64,000 nt of DNA from Labyrinthula sp. Ha. Its lineage: Eukaryota > Sar > Bigyra > Labyrinthulida > Labyrinthulaceae. The notes under the pieces are model-generated. The model was not told where the DNA came from. It saw nothing but the letters and a program-made list of their open reading frames with translations, and made no database searches. Both the position numbers and the translations under genes were made by a program. Positions 21,301 to 32,468 of the stretch are shown here, in pieces (position 1 is the first letter of the stretch; every line of letters starts with the position of its first letter). The stretch is from contig JAALGZ010000040.1 of the NCBI GenBank assembly GCA_015227615.1, positions 1 to 64,000 on the forward strand, given 5' to 3'.

Positions 21301-24300
21301 GCTATGATGCTACTAGTACTGGAATAGTTACGCTCGAGGACCTCACATTTCAAAAACCCTGCAAACTAAGTTAGAAAGTTATACTATAGTTGTATTTAAC
21401 CTGACACAACCCATGAAATTTGGTGGTGCAAACTAAGTTAGAGAACAGTTACGCTGATAGAATTTAAATTGACATAACCCATGGACATTGACACTGCAAA
21501 ATCTAAGCTACGTTCCCAATTGTAGTGAACTACCTATGTAAACCATTCAACATTGAATTCTTGTTTAAGATATCTAAAAACCACTTTGAGGTTACCCATA
21601 GGTTAGAATATTCAGGAGTTAGTGATGAAAAGATGATGGTGTCATACGTAAGTGTGTCTTCCATGTTGACATTTCGGTTGTGGGTGTTTGCGAAACTTCA
21701 AAAAATTATATTTAAATAGAAGTAGTACATCTTATACGGAACCTTAAATTTTCATTCATTGTATGAAACTTCGGTGAGTTGAATGGAAAAGAAAAGTGAA
21801 CAGAACCTAGATGGTTTTATTTCAAAGTAAACTTATCATCCTTTAAATCAATAAGAGGTCCCAAACTTCAACTACAAAATATTCTCAGATAATGTCTACA
21901 ACACTTTCCTTATAATGTGTCAGCGAAATACAACTACATATTTATCTCTCTTCAGATTCTGGATAAATATTTTTTTTTCGGTTTTGAGAAATAGAAGGTG
22001 TGCAAGTTAAAATAAGATCCAATTTTAAGAATAAGCACAAGTTGATTCACATTCAACCCCCCCCCATCACTAGACCCTTATCGTACCCTATCCCGCTATA
22101 ACCAGCATTCTGCTGATTTTTTTTCACAGATAAGAAAAAACACTTGAGTTTTCAAGCTTGTGAATAAAATCACAAGACATTTCTTGGACTCCTGGACCTT
22201 GCTTAAATATTCTATACAGCACAACCAATCTAACAGAAGGAACAATTACCACAACCTCCACATAATGACTTGAACTGAGATGGTTCAAAGAATGAACGAG
22301 CTCTTATTTTTTTAATGAGAAAGTTGCTAATAATTCTAACTGTGTTTTTCTTATTTTAGCTGAAATTTTGATTTTATAATGATTCTTGAGATAATATTTT
22401 CACAGCTTCATTTACACACAATATCCAATTATTGTTTGCTTCCTTGCGTTGTTGCTTCTTAATCCATGTAAACAATATTCTCTTGTCAGTTCAACCTTGT
22501 TTTATTTTATAGTGATATAACCAAATTTTGCCATTCTGTGTAAATACATTTAGGAAACCGGGTTAACAAAAAAAATAAATGGCGAACAATACATCCATGC
22601 ATAAGATTTTCATTTCCTAATTGAGACTTCTTATTGGTTTAAAAGTATAAGTCGGATTTAGTTAAAGTTTATCCCCTCAATACTGGCTCTCCCATACAGG
22701 TTTGCTAAAACTGGCTTATAGATCTGTTCTTTACTCAATAGTGAATGGTATAAGACTGAATTAACTTTGAAGTAAATAAGCTGGTTGTATCAACATAGGA
22801 ATCTCTTCTATATCTCTCACATTTTAGAGAGTAACAGCATGACAGAGCATAATATAGGGAAAATGAAACAGATTTTATTTTATTTGACAGCACTTTAATG
22901 ATTAAAGACAGACACTTTCTATCAAAGCTGAAGCCATTCAGAAGTACAATCATGAAGAACACAAAAAATGGACTCAAAACCACAGCACCAAGTAAGCGAA
23001 ACATATGATAACGCAGATTAAATAATAATTCTTTCCAGTTAAAGCGCGTCCTTCTTTATCATCTTTTTTTTGCTTTAATATATCCGATTTTTCTTTAAAA
23101 AATCTCAAAAATTACGAAAGAACTTAGAGCCCGGGATCCATTGCAATAATGACTAACTCTTACAACCACAGAAACCCCTGTGAGAATATCTACAGCATCA
23201 AAAAAACAGACAACTAAATATGAATTGGAACAGATAATGGTGCAAAACAAAGTTGAAAATCAACAAATTCAGATAAGCTGCTCCCAAGAATCTATTTAAG
23301 GCAGCTTAAATTACGCTTAACTCATTCGGGCAAGAAATCTATCATCTCTACGATGCGTAGTCATAATACACGCTCTGTTAAAAAAACAAGTATATTTTCA
23401 TTTTGTTCGTTTTTTTTTCTGGTCCCTTGTGTCTCTATTCTATAAATTGTATATATATATACATATTTAATTTGATTTTCGATTATCACAACGGTATTAA
23501 CTAGTGCAATGATAATACTACGTAGATACTTTAGCAAACTAAAGTATGACTGTTCTTAAGAGAAAAACTCCAAGGTAAGGAGAACAGGGAGAATAGAGCT
23601 AGCAACAAACAATATTCTAGCAAGAATACGACTTGTTTGGGTAATAAGACTTAATGCAAAGTTCGCCAAAGTAATACCATGCTTCATAAAGTACTGTAGA
23701 ATTCTTTTTGGGGTTTATTCTATCGGCTTTCTTTATTTATGGTTTTTGAGCTAAGGGCTGGTAGGTTTATCACTGAAGAGAACCGGGTATTTACATGTTT
23801 ACAAACACAATGCTCTTGTTAGTATTGTTGCTTTGCTTTCAAGTAACTGATTGTTCGATAGTCCATTCGAAGCAAATAAAAATCTAATAAAATCTACTCT
23901 TCCATGTTTAACATATTTCATTAGATACATCGGCTGCAGGTTCGTAAACCCCAATACTTAAGGATTGGGCTATCACTGCTCCGATGCAAAACTAAAGCAA
24001 AAATATATTCATTTTATCTCACACTCACTCTCAAACTTAAGTTAACACCTAGTGGAAATGGGTGACTCAATGATGATGCTGGATTCCAATATAATTTTGG
24101 ACAATTAAGAATTAAGAACAATTCAGAAATAATATAAAGAAAAGGATGTCCCAAGTGAAAAATAACTTGAGAAACAATTCGAAAACAGAAGGGGTGAGCA
24201 CCTATTTTTAATTGGTAGGTATAATGATTGTTAAATTATTAATTGTTTTTTGACACAAAAGTTGCACCCTCTAGATGCAGAATCTCAGAGAAGGGAGTTT

Positions 24301-24559
24301 GAGACCTTTCAAGAATATCCCACAGAATCAGGCGACATAGTTGAAATAAGGTGGACGCACTGAATAATTCATTTAAAGTTTGAAATATTTCATCTGCAGG
24401 ATTGTGATACCGAGATATTTTATTTCTTGGATTCCTTTCCGCAAATGAAGAAACTAAAGCACTCATTATCTTCAAGTATATTATTGGATTTTTATCTTCT
24501 AAGTTGAGCGTTCATACAATAAAACTACTTTCCAAAAACAACAGATTAATTACAATCAA
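18325..24559. other. Long gene-poor spacer
   Basis: About 6 kb with stops in every frame. Notable small features: an 8-bp-arm hairpin with CCAAT/ATTGG arms at 19415-19436; the tandem repeat at 21361-21510; and a frame on the minus strand from ATG 23004 to 22735 (89 codons) that begins with a strongly hydrophobic segment (FRLLGAVVLSPFFVFFMIVL) but has no other support. I see no gene I can defend. Confidence 0.5.
21361..21510 (+). repeat. Tandem repeat, unit about 67-68 bp, 2.2 copies
   Basis: GCAAACTAAGTTAGA starts a copy at 21361 and at 21428, and a partial third starts at 21496 (GCAAAATCTAAG). ATTTAA..TGACA.AACCCATG is shared near the end of the first two copies. Confidence 0.75.
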
Positions 24560-24599
24560 GAGTATTTGATATGTATTTTGTTCCTAAGAATTAATAGTT

Positions 24600-26283
24600 T
24601 TCGACATTTTCTTTCTGGAGATCCTATTTTTTGTGAAAATTTTTAGTAGAAGTCTTAAGAATATGGGAAAACTAGAGCAAAGAAAGATTATTCTATCATA
24701 TATGTATAGGATTAAAAATAACAGACTTAGAGAAGCACAATATTTGGGTTTAATCGGAATAAGTTTGAAAAGTACGAGATTTCTGGCGCAGAGGTACAGT
24801 CATCTACTTCTCAGCTTTCAACTTTTTTGAGGCTAGCTCTATACTAAAGAAATATAAAAATACTGTTTTGTTAAAAGAATTATTTAAGGCTATGAGTATT
24901 AACAAAAGTATAAGGTTTCTGTGGTATTTTCATCAAGTTGAACTAAATAGAGAAGAGCAAGCTAAGCTGGTTGCACAAACTGATTTTCATGCCATTCAAG
25001 AGTTTGTGGAATCTCATCGGTCATTAGTTTTTTTTTATCTTGATGGAGATATTTTTGTATCACAAAATAAAAATCAAACTTAAAAGAATTATTTCAGCTA
25101 AAATTGAAACTAAGCTGCGATGAGTATTGTTCTCTAAATGACAACCAGACCATTTTAATGTGTACTCCAATATTTTTTAGAATTGGTAATAGAAGAACAG
25201 AAAAAAAACAGCATTTTGAGAACTCTATGTAAAAAAAGTTCTCACGTGAAAAGCCTTCAACTGTTGATTTAGATGGCATAAATATTATACATCCACATTT
25301 TCAATAGTTTGAACCTTTAACTAAGCAGCAACCCAGCGTGGAAAGGATTAAAAAATCACCAATACATATACCTATCAAGACAAACTAAATGGAACATCAA
25401 ATTATATTTTTAGGTTTAAACAAGAATTGGTTGAAAGAACTGTACAAAACGAATTTTTTAAATGGGTTTTCCTATGTGAAAAACTAGCATAGAGGTGAAA
25501 CTTCTTTTTTGCAAGTATTTGAATTTGGGGTCAAGAAACATTTTCTTCATCTCACTATTTCCTTATGAATTCACGAACATTTTATTTTTCTGCTTTCAAT
25601 TTAGTGAAACTGACTCACAGAGATATTTTTCAGCTGAGTTTCTGAGCTGAGAGTATTATTCATGATGCACCAAATGATCATCTTATTCCCGTAAGAATAT
25701 TTTGAAGACCTTTTATGAAAAAAGGTTAAAGTAGTCTGGAGAAACCAAATGTTGTCATTAAAAAGTTTATGTCCAATTTCTCTCAAAATTTAAACATTCT
25801 AGCTTCAGACGGAAGGAAATATATTTTTCCAATTGATAATTCTAATGGACACCATCCGTCAGAAGCATTTGCTCTTAATACAAGACTAACCGAAGGCACG
25901 AGATATTCTTTTTCCATAAACATTCTGTTTGTCTTGGATGGATTTTATTCCTGGACAGTTATCGGGAAGAAAATAATTATATGAGCTTAAGAAGCTTTCG
26001 TCATAAGGCCTTAGATTGTAGCTTTTCTAATGATGATATTAATACAATGTTAGACTTTTATGTTCAAGCTGGGATTATGATATTTTCTGTTGACCCTGAT
26101 TTAGGAGAGGTTGAGAATTATCTATTTTTAGCACCTTCTTTTCTAGCAGATGCACTCGGAAGTTTTATCAGGGATCCAAGTTTTCATCAACTCTGTTATA
26201 GATTAAATAAACTGAATGCTTTGATTACCAAGTATATATTGAGCAAGAAAAACATACTAAGAGAATTTTTGATGTCCTGTTGA
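24600..26283 (+). pseudogene. Roco (LRR-Roc-COR) pseudogene, paralogue of the 15.5-kb gene
   Basis: Pieces align in order with the intact-looking Roco protein. LRR end: LLKELFKAMSINKSIRFL, then after a 30-nt GT-AG intron (24921-24950) AKLVAQTDFHAIQEFVESH, matching LTLLQPLIENHRNLYFF. Roc: the P-loop region reads GNRRTEKKQ instead of GDGRSGKTS (about 25185), switch II reads EFGVK instead of DFGGQ (about 25525), and the IIHDAPNDHLIP segment near 25660-25700 matches IAHAPTAPVLFV. Next NILASDGRKYIFPIDNSNG at about 25790-25850 matches NGYGSAEKYTNLFYPLENSEG. COR: 25981-26280 (SFRHKALDCSFSNDDINTML..., SFLADALGSFIRDPSFH) matches KCKDSGFQSEDIGEML... and SWLGKALSTIINDPNLH. Several stops and frame changes separate the pieces, and the GTP-binding residues are lost. 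Confidence 0.85.
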
Positions 26284-27755
26284 AGAGATAGACACTTGAA
26301 GAAAAAAATTTGCATTGAATATAGTTAGACAAGTAATTGTTCGTATCGTGTATGTGTGTATGATATTATTCATATTAATTAATTAAACTGAAAGAGCTTG
26401 AAAAAAGCTTTAAAATGATATAAGTAACGTCTTCTAACTCCCAGTAGTTGTTGAAGTATTAAGGTTTTACGATCTGTTGTTTCCGGTGCTTATGTATTAG
26501 TAAAAATTTATTATGTAAAGTTGCACCAATTGTGCGGTAATGTAATATTGTATTATAACTATGTAAAATGTAAACAGTCAGTATGGAGAGAGTCGTACAC
26601 TCGACTGCTTAGTATCTGACTCCGATTACTTTGCATAAATTAGAGAATAAATTGAAAATTAATATAGGAACTAAGTCATAAGAAAATTGTAAATGCGTGT
26701 TATGACAATAATCTTTTAGTAACGAAAGGAAGTTATTTTTTATGGTAAATAATAACTAGCAGAAACCTCGCGTAAATGTTTTATCTGAATTGCTGCAGGA
26801 AAAATTCATTTAAAATGTTGTTGATAGAGGTAATTAGCTACTAATCAGTGAGGACAAATAAGTCAGCTTGAGAGTCTAAACTTCCACAGTTTTCACTATG
26901 ATAATTTCAATATATAGTTTATATTTTCCTAAAAAAAGTAGGTAATTATTCATAGTTTCTATCTGTTTGAGATGTTTTCATTTCCTTAAGCTTAATATGA
27001 ATAAGGATTTATTTCGCTGCACCTGTTGAGCTTAGATCTAAAACCATTGAGATTAAACTAGTTCATTTCATATCCTAGAAACTTTAGTATTTTCTAGTGT
27101 TATTTACTAGAATTAAATCAAATCTGCATTTTTTGTTATGTGTATTGTAAGTAATTCTAAACACTCAAAGAAGTCCTTTGATGTTCAAACTTGTAACGTT
27201 AATAGCAGCACAGAACTGCATTAATATAATTGTTCTAGCAATGAGTTAACACTGAACAAAAAAAAAATCTTCCAATTCTTGAAACTCATCTCCCTCTTCG
27301 ATCAAGTGGTCGATTATTAGGAACCTTCATCACATTGAGAATTGTCTTCTGGGTTAACCTTCTTGAATCTACAATCAGTCCGTGTGTATCTCATTAACGG
27401 TTAAGTCTTCACGATAAAAAACGGTCATATTACATAGAGTCGACTATTTTACATATTACAAAAGTATTCTTCCTATAATGACTAGAACGAATATCGTGTC
27501 CTTAGAGGACACAATCTATAAACATAGTCTGCACAGCCGGAATAATGTAAACATTTGTGAAGGTATTCACATGCTGAAACAGAAGGTGTGACCAAAACTA
27601 CGAAATACATTTTAAAGTTACGAAATAATTCGAAAAAATTAAAAGAAAAGATACGAAATTTATTGTAAATTCAAAAGGGTACAGCTGTTGAAGTATCCAT
27701 CAATAATTTTCCCGTAAAATAATAACTTTTTTCAAAAAAACACAAACAACAAAAA

Positions 27756-28229
27756 ATGAAAAGTTTCTTAATTTTATTACTTTTTACATTTTTCTCATAG
27801 CACTCCAGAAGGAATTTTGCAGGAAACCACTCTGGATTTTGAAGCTATCTAAATTGCGTATGATAAAAGCAGCTGGATTGCAGAACTAATTGGATATACA
27901 TGTTCTGTATATACAAGATGTACTGAAGCTATTGATCGATTCTGGATTACAAGACAGATTGTAAACGGAGGTGATCAAACTAAATATTTGCAAATTGCAT
28001 CTGCAACCGATTCAAATTAAACTTAGATTTCTACTTGCAATGCTATGAATGGATTGCAACAATTTGGTGTAATCTCTTTTCCCAATAGAGAAATAGAAAG
28101 TGTACATGGGGAAGTTATCCTCACAAAGTAATCTTCAAGTGGTTTTGTCTTCTTTCTGTTCTCTGCAGGGTCAAAATTGAGTACATGGTGAATATCTAAT
28201 GAATTGTCAAGAGAAGCATTCAGTCCCAT
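27756..28229. pseudogene. Possible eroded secreted-protein fragment
   Basis: On the plus strand an ATG at about 27756 opens a short hydrophobic leader (MKSFLILLLFTFFS). In another phase an approximately 80-codon stretch to 28020 follows with one stop (SSWIAELIGYTCSVYTRCTE, then AIDRFWITRQIVNGGDQTKY). On the minus strand 28023-28229 opens with ATG (MGLNASLDNSLDIHHVLNFD). I cannot assign a family or even the strand with confidence; composition is less AT-rich than the surroundings. Confidence 0.25.
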
Positions 28230-29008
28230 TTAATCTATTATAGATGGAACCTGTATAGTGCGAAGATTACTAGACATGTATTTTACAGGAACTGCATCCT
28301 GCATACACGCTGATGATCAACCATGGTTTTATAATTCCATATCAAAGAAAATTAGTATTATGCAGGACAGAAATTTTTTTAAATATTTTTGCAATCTCTG
28401 GTATAACAAATATGAATACTTAAACTTGGTTGCAGGGATTTGCTTACCAGTTATTTAGTCTAACTACTATTTTCAGTTGCATTAATAATAGGAGAGCATG
28501 GAAATATAGTTCTAGCCCAACTTCTTGCCACTGAGTGACTCGCTTTTATACCCGAAAGTTAGCCCCCTCCCCCCCCCCCGGCTAAATAAAGTGCAGTAAA
28601 TAAATTGGCATTTGCAGCAGTTCATCCATGGGAAGTTTCTTTAAGTAGTTAGTCAGGGTTATCATATCATCTTGAGTCTAATCTATTCAAATTGTGATCC
28701 TTACTGTATCCCGGAACCATATCTGTTTCATTCTCTATCTAGCTATGTCTTATGAGAACTGTGCTCTAATAGAATATTTTATGGTAATAAATTCTTGTAC
28801 TCTCTATCTTTGTTTTTTTCAACTTTAATTAATACAGTTATTATTTCAGTAATTTACATCTATTTTTTCTTCTTATCCTTCTCGTAAGCATTAGTGCTCA
28901 CCAGAGTCCAGGATAAAGTAGTATCATATTTTCTATGGAATAAACTTGGTTTATAACATTAAAAAAGAGATTATAATTAGCATCTACAATTACGTAGCAA
29001 CTGGCAAC

Positions 29009-29460
29009 CTATTTTGTTTTGATTTTAATTTGACTAAGGTCGCTCATCTCTACACCACTAATTAGCTGAATGCCCATAAACCATCCTTGGTAAAATACAT
29101 GACTTAGGTTAAATAGATCAGATAGACCCAAATAAATCTTGAACAGCTTAAACAGTTCTCCAGCGTTTTCCTTGCAGAATTCTATATCTTCTTGAATTTT
29201 AGTTTTTTTTATCACATGAACTTTTCCTGATAATTCAGTTAACAAATAGAACCACGTTTGGTTGCTCCCAATTGACTGTAAATACAGAAAAGTATGAGAC
29301 TTGTAGTTAGTGTGGTTTATTTTTAGATACTTTAATTCTTTGTATTGTAGTATTATTTTAAATAGAACTTTGGTCAGACGTTCGACCAATAAGCTTTGTA
29401 TAATGTCTTCAACAGTGTCAAGCCCTTCTATATTTTCGTAATGTGTTGGATTCCCTTCTC
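29009..29460 (-). pseudogene. LRR-like gene fragment
   Basis: A minus-strand frame is open for about 150 codons (29460 to 29009) with no ATG at its 5' end. It contains a ribonuclease-inhibitor-type LRR pattern, VLFKIILQYKELKYLKINHT at about 29310-29370, similar in pattern to the Roco LRRs. Coding-like sequence in another frame lies just upstream (SELPQDTIHFYEKG near 29470-29510), suggesting erosion or unrecognised small introns. Confidence 0.4.
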
Positions 29461-31515
29461 ATAAAAATGAATAGTATCCTGAGGCAACTCACTAACCATA
29501 ATTACATAACTATACATATTTTCATCTGTGCCAGAGTATGTGTTTGTTTCTTACTCTTCGCATCTGCAATGCAAGATTTTTTCATTTCAATAATTATTTT
29601 TTTAATAAATTATTTTAATATTCCTCTGTTGGACAGTAATATCAAAATGAAGAATATGAGCTCTATCTTGTGGGGGTTGAGTTGCTTTCACGATATTTTC
29701 TATAAGATTTGCTTACCTAAATCTATAAGCAACTAATAACCAGTATTAAAACACCTAGATTATTAAGACTTTTTGGATAGAGAAAAAAAAAAGATGGATA
29801 AAGTAGAAAGAAATACCCTAGATAATGCCTGTTTTGAAGAACATCAGTTTAACAATGTAGTTGAGAGACAACACAGTAATAGACAGAAGTAAACTGTATT
29901 ATTATTTCATAGAGCTGGTTCCATATTATTATCTTATGATTATGCGAAGTTTTGTATATTTGGTTAATAAACTGGCTAAGTAGTTAACATAATATCAAAC
30001 CCTTAGAGAAAACTTTCCTCATAGTTTGTCTTTCTGTCATTAGATTTTGCCAATGTAACAAGAGATCTCAAATAAGAAAAATTTAATATGATAGTCAAGA
30101 AACCAAGAAAAGTATCTTTAAAGGTTTATAAAGTTGATGAAACATCATATTAGGCAACAAAAAGCAATGAATAGTAACAGAAAGCAATATATGACTAAAA
30201 GTTATTGCTTACATTCCAGCATTAGGTCTACTTGAGAGGTTCAGTGCTTACAATCCAAGGGAAATGTCTAAGTAACCCGGATTAAATTCTTACTAGTAAG
30301 TTAATTACTAAGAAACAAGTAGCTACATGAGGAGTATTTCTAATAATAAAAAATCTTCGTTAAGTTTGTTGCATTAATAGCAAATTTTCTCAAAGAGAAA
30401 TACAAACTCGAAATGATGCTCTAAACCTATACTAGATCACTTAGACATCATCAGCTTCTAGTCAGCTAGTAAAAATGTGAATGTAAAAGATGTAGCAATT
30501 TTGTTTTCGTCAACACGAGAAGATAATATCGAGAACAACTACTGTCCTCTATGCACAAGAGTTTCAACCTGCACTTTTTCCAAACAATGGCCATTTTTCT
30601 TAATAGGAAGAGTATATTTCAATAAAAACTGCTATGAAGCAATTATTGCTTCTTTCAAAATAATAAAAATCTACTATTGTGATTTCAGAGCTGAATATAT
30701 AGCTCAAGGTTGACATGGTTAAAGTTTGGTCTAATAATAGGCGTTCGTTTCAATTCTTATGTATTCAAGGTCAACGCAAGAACATCAACTCTCTGATAGG
30801 TGGCATTTATACATTTTCAAAAAATCCATCTTTTTATGGCAATAATAATAATAGTTTATACAGTATGAATACTGGTAGTATAACGAGTTTGCACCAATCT
30901 TGTGTAGTAATATTTGTGTTGCTCATGACAAACTACGTCCGACAGTGCAATTAAGTAATGAAGTTTGTATTCTAATCCCATTAAGCAATACCCAACAGGT
31001 TCATTATTATATCTAAAATTGTTTGTTTCTGCTTTACTTTATGTACACTAAGTTAGAACTCTTATATAGCAGGGCTTCTCCTTAACCTCGTTTAGTTATA
31101 GGGATTAGAAAAAAGTAACTATGTGCATACTATAGCTCTATAAACCCCCGGAGCTTCAAAATAAAAGTTTACCCCTAATATATGTACACCTTTTTAATTC
31201 TATTTGATTAATTCTACTTGAAAGGAGGCCTTGTTTTAGTTGATTTCAAGTTTTCAGTTGGCTTCATTAGTAAAAACGTAATCCAGGGAAGTTTCATTGT
31301 TTTGTTTTACATCCTTCTAAAAGCTATTTATTCATATGGTTTCAAATTTTCATATTTAATAAAAAACCACAAACAAGCACCGTATATAAGGGAATATACT
31401 ATCGTTGTACACCACTCGTCTCCATAAAATTTCTTTTATAAAATAGCAACGGTGAGATATAATTGGTACTGTTTATCGAAATGGTGCATTACCATAACTT
31501 ACTAGAGGGACGTAA

Positions 31516-32447
31516 ATGAAGAAGACAAAGCAAGAAAATATTTCCAAGTTTATTGTTTCTCGTCCGCTTTACCAAAAATTTTTTGTATCAATCAGTTTTG
31601 TTTTTCTTTTCTGCAAGTATTGTATCTCTGATAGCTCATCGAGCAATATTAGTAACCTAAAAGAGACATACACTATTCCCGAGCTCGTTGTCGACGAACC
31701 AGAAATACTTTCAAATTACAATTTGAAAAACGCCAAAATAATAGCAAATGATATATCTGATGCTCACTCTTTAGAGAACTTACTTACTGATTTTCAAAAA
31801 ATACTTTTACAGCCTGAGAAAGTAGCTTCAGCATTAGACTCTTCCCAAGTTGGAGGTCCTATGTTAAAAGAAGAAGATAAGAAACTGTTGAGTTGTCCCA
31901 ATGTTGATGGAGGTGGAAAAAATAAACAGTGCAGTAAAGGATTCTCAACATATGTCTTCAAAGTTAAGCCGAATACAGAGTACTTTCTCTATGTGGAAAC
32001 TGTGGCACCTAACATTTGGGATAACTCGTTATGGATTGGAACAAATGGAGATCAAACAATTTTTAAAACATGCCCTAGAAAAAGAGCTGTTCCTCTAGTT
32101 CCTGTATTTTATTTGTCTTTAGTTCTTATTCTTAGCATAAGCATCTGAAGTGGAAGAGATGGGATTGCTGTCCAAAATACTTGAACAAGAATAAAGCTAA
32201 AGGGAAAGACGAGTTTTACTACGGCTGCTGTTTTGATAAATTAGGGCCTAATGGAAACGAAGAGGGTTGCATGCTTGATCTTGAAGTTAATTCAAAGCCT
32301 CAGTGGAATATGATGCCTAGAATTTTCAAGACAAGGTCAAAGCAAACTGAACTCAACGTCAATTTATATGCAAGAGAAGATGGAACTTCTATAAGTAGAA
32401 TTTTTTTATCAAAGCAGAGTAATCTTAAAGAAACACAGATTAAATAA
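31516..32447 (+). CDS. Secreted or membrane-anchored beta-sandwich (carbohydrate-binding-like) protein
   Basis: Exons 31516-32103 and 32136-32447 (32-nt phase-0 GT-AG intron) give 299 residues. An N-terminal hydrophobic segment at about residues 22-37 (KFFVSISFVFLFCKYC) is a signal peptide or anchor. The C-terminal about 165 residues show the pattern of CBM/discoidin-like beta-sandwiches found beside glycosidase domains: FSTYVFKVKPNTEYFLYVET, NSLWIGTNGD, then after the intron a CC/Trp-rich strand, NVNLYAREDGTSISRIFL (compare the REDGT-x-I-D-R-I/L ending of such modules). The middle (about residues 40-130) is unassigned. The stop lies 21 nt before the first possible ATG of the ZRANB3-like gene on the same strand. 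Substrate unknown. Confidence 0.65.
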
Positions 32448-32468
32448 ATTTAATGTTTTTTTGTTTAC

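Larger units (their letters stand above)
26284..31515. other. Gene-poor spacer with scattered coding-like debris
   Basis: Mostly stop-dense AT-rich DNA. Apart from the two pseudogene fragments listed separately, adjacent frames at 30477-30713 and 30715-30954 (about 78 and 79 codons, different phases, neither family-assignable) look a little richer than background. A poly-C run lies at about 28567-28578. I see no intact gene. Confidence 0.45.

Noticed and set aside
22735-23004. 89-codon frame with a signal-peptide-like start
   Set aside because: Length is within chance for this composition and nothing beyond the hydrophobic start supports a gene.
29443-29736. 97-codon plus-strand frame
   Set aside because: It overlaps the better-supported minus-strand LRR-like frame and reads as low-complexity hydrophobic sequence.
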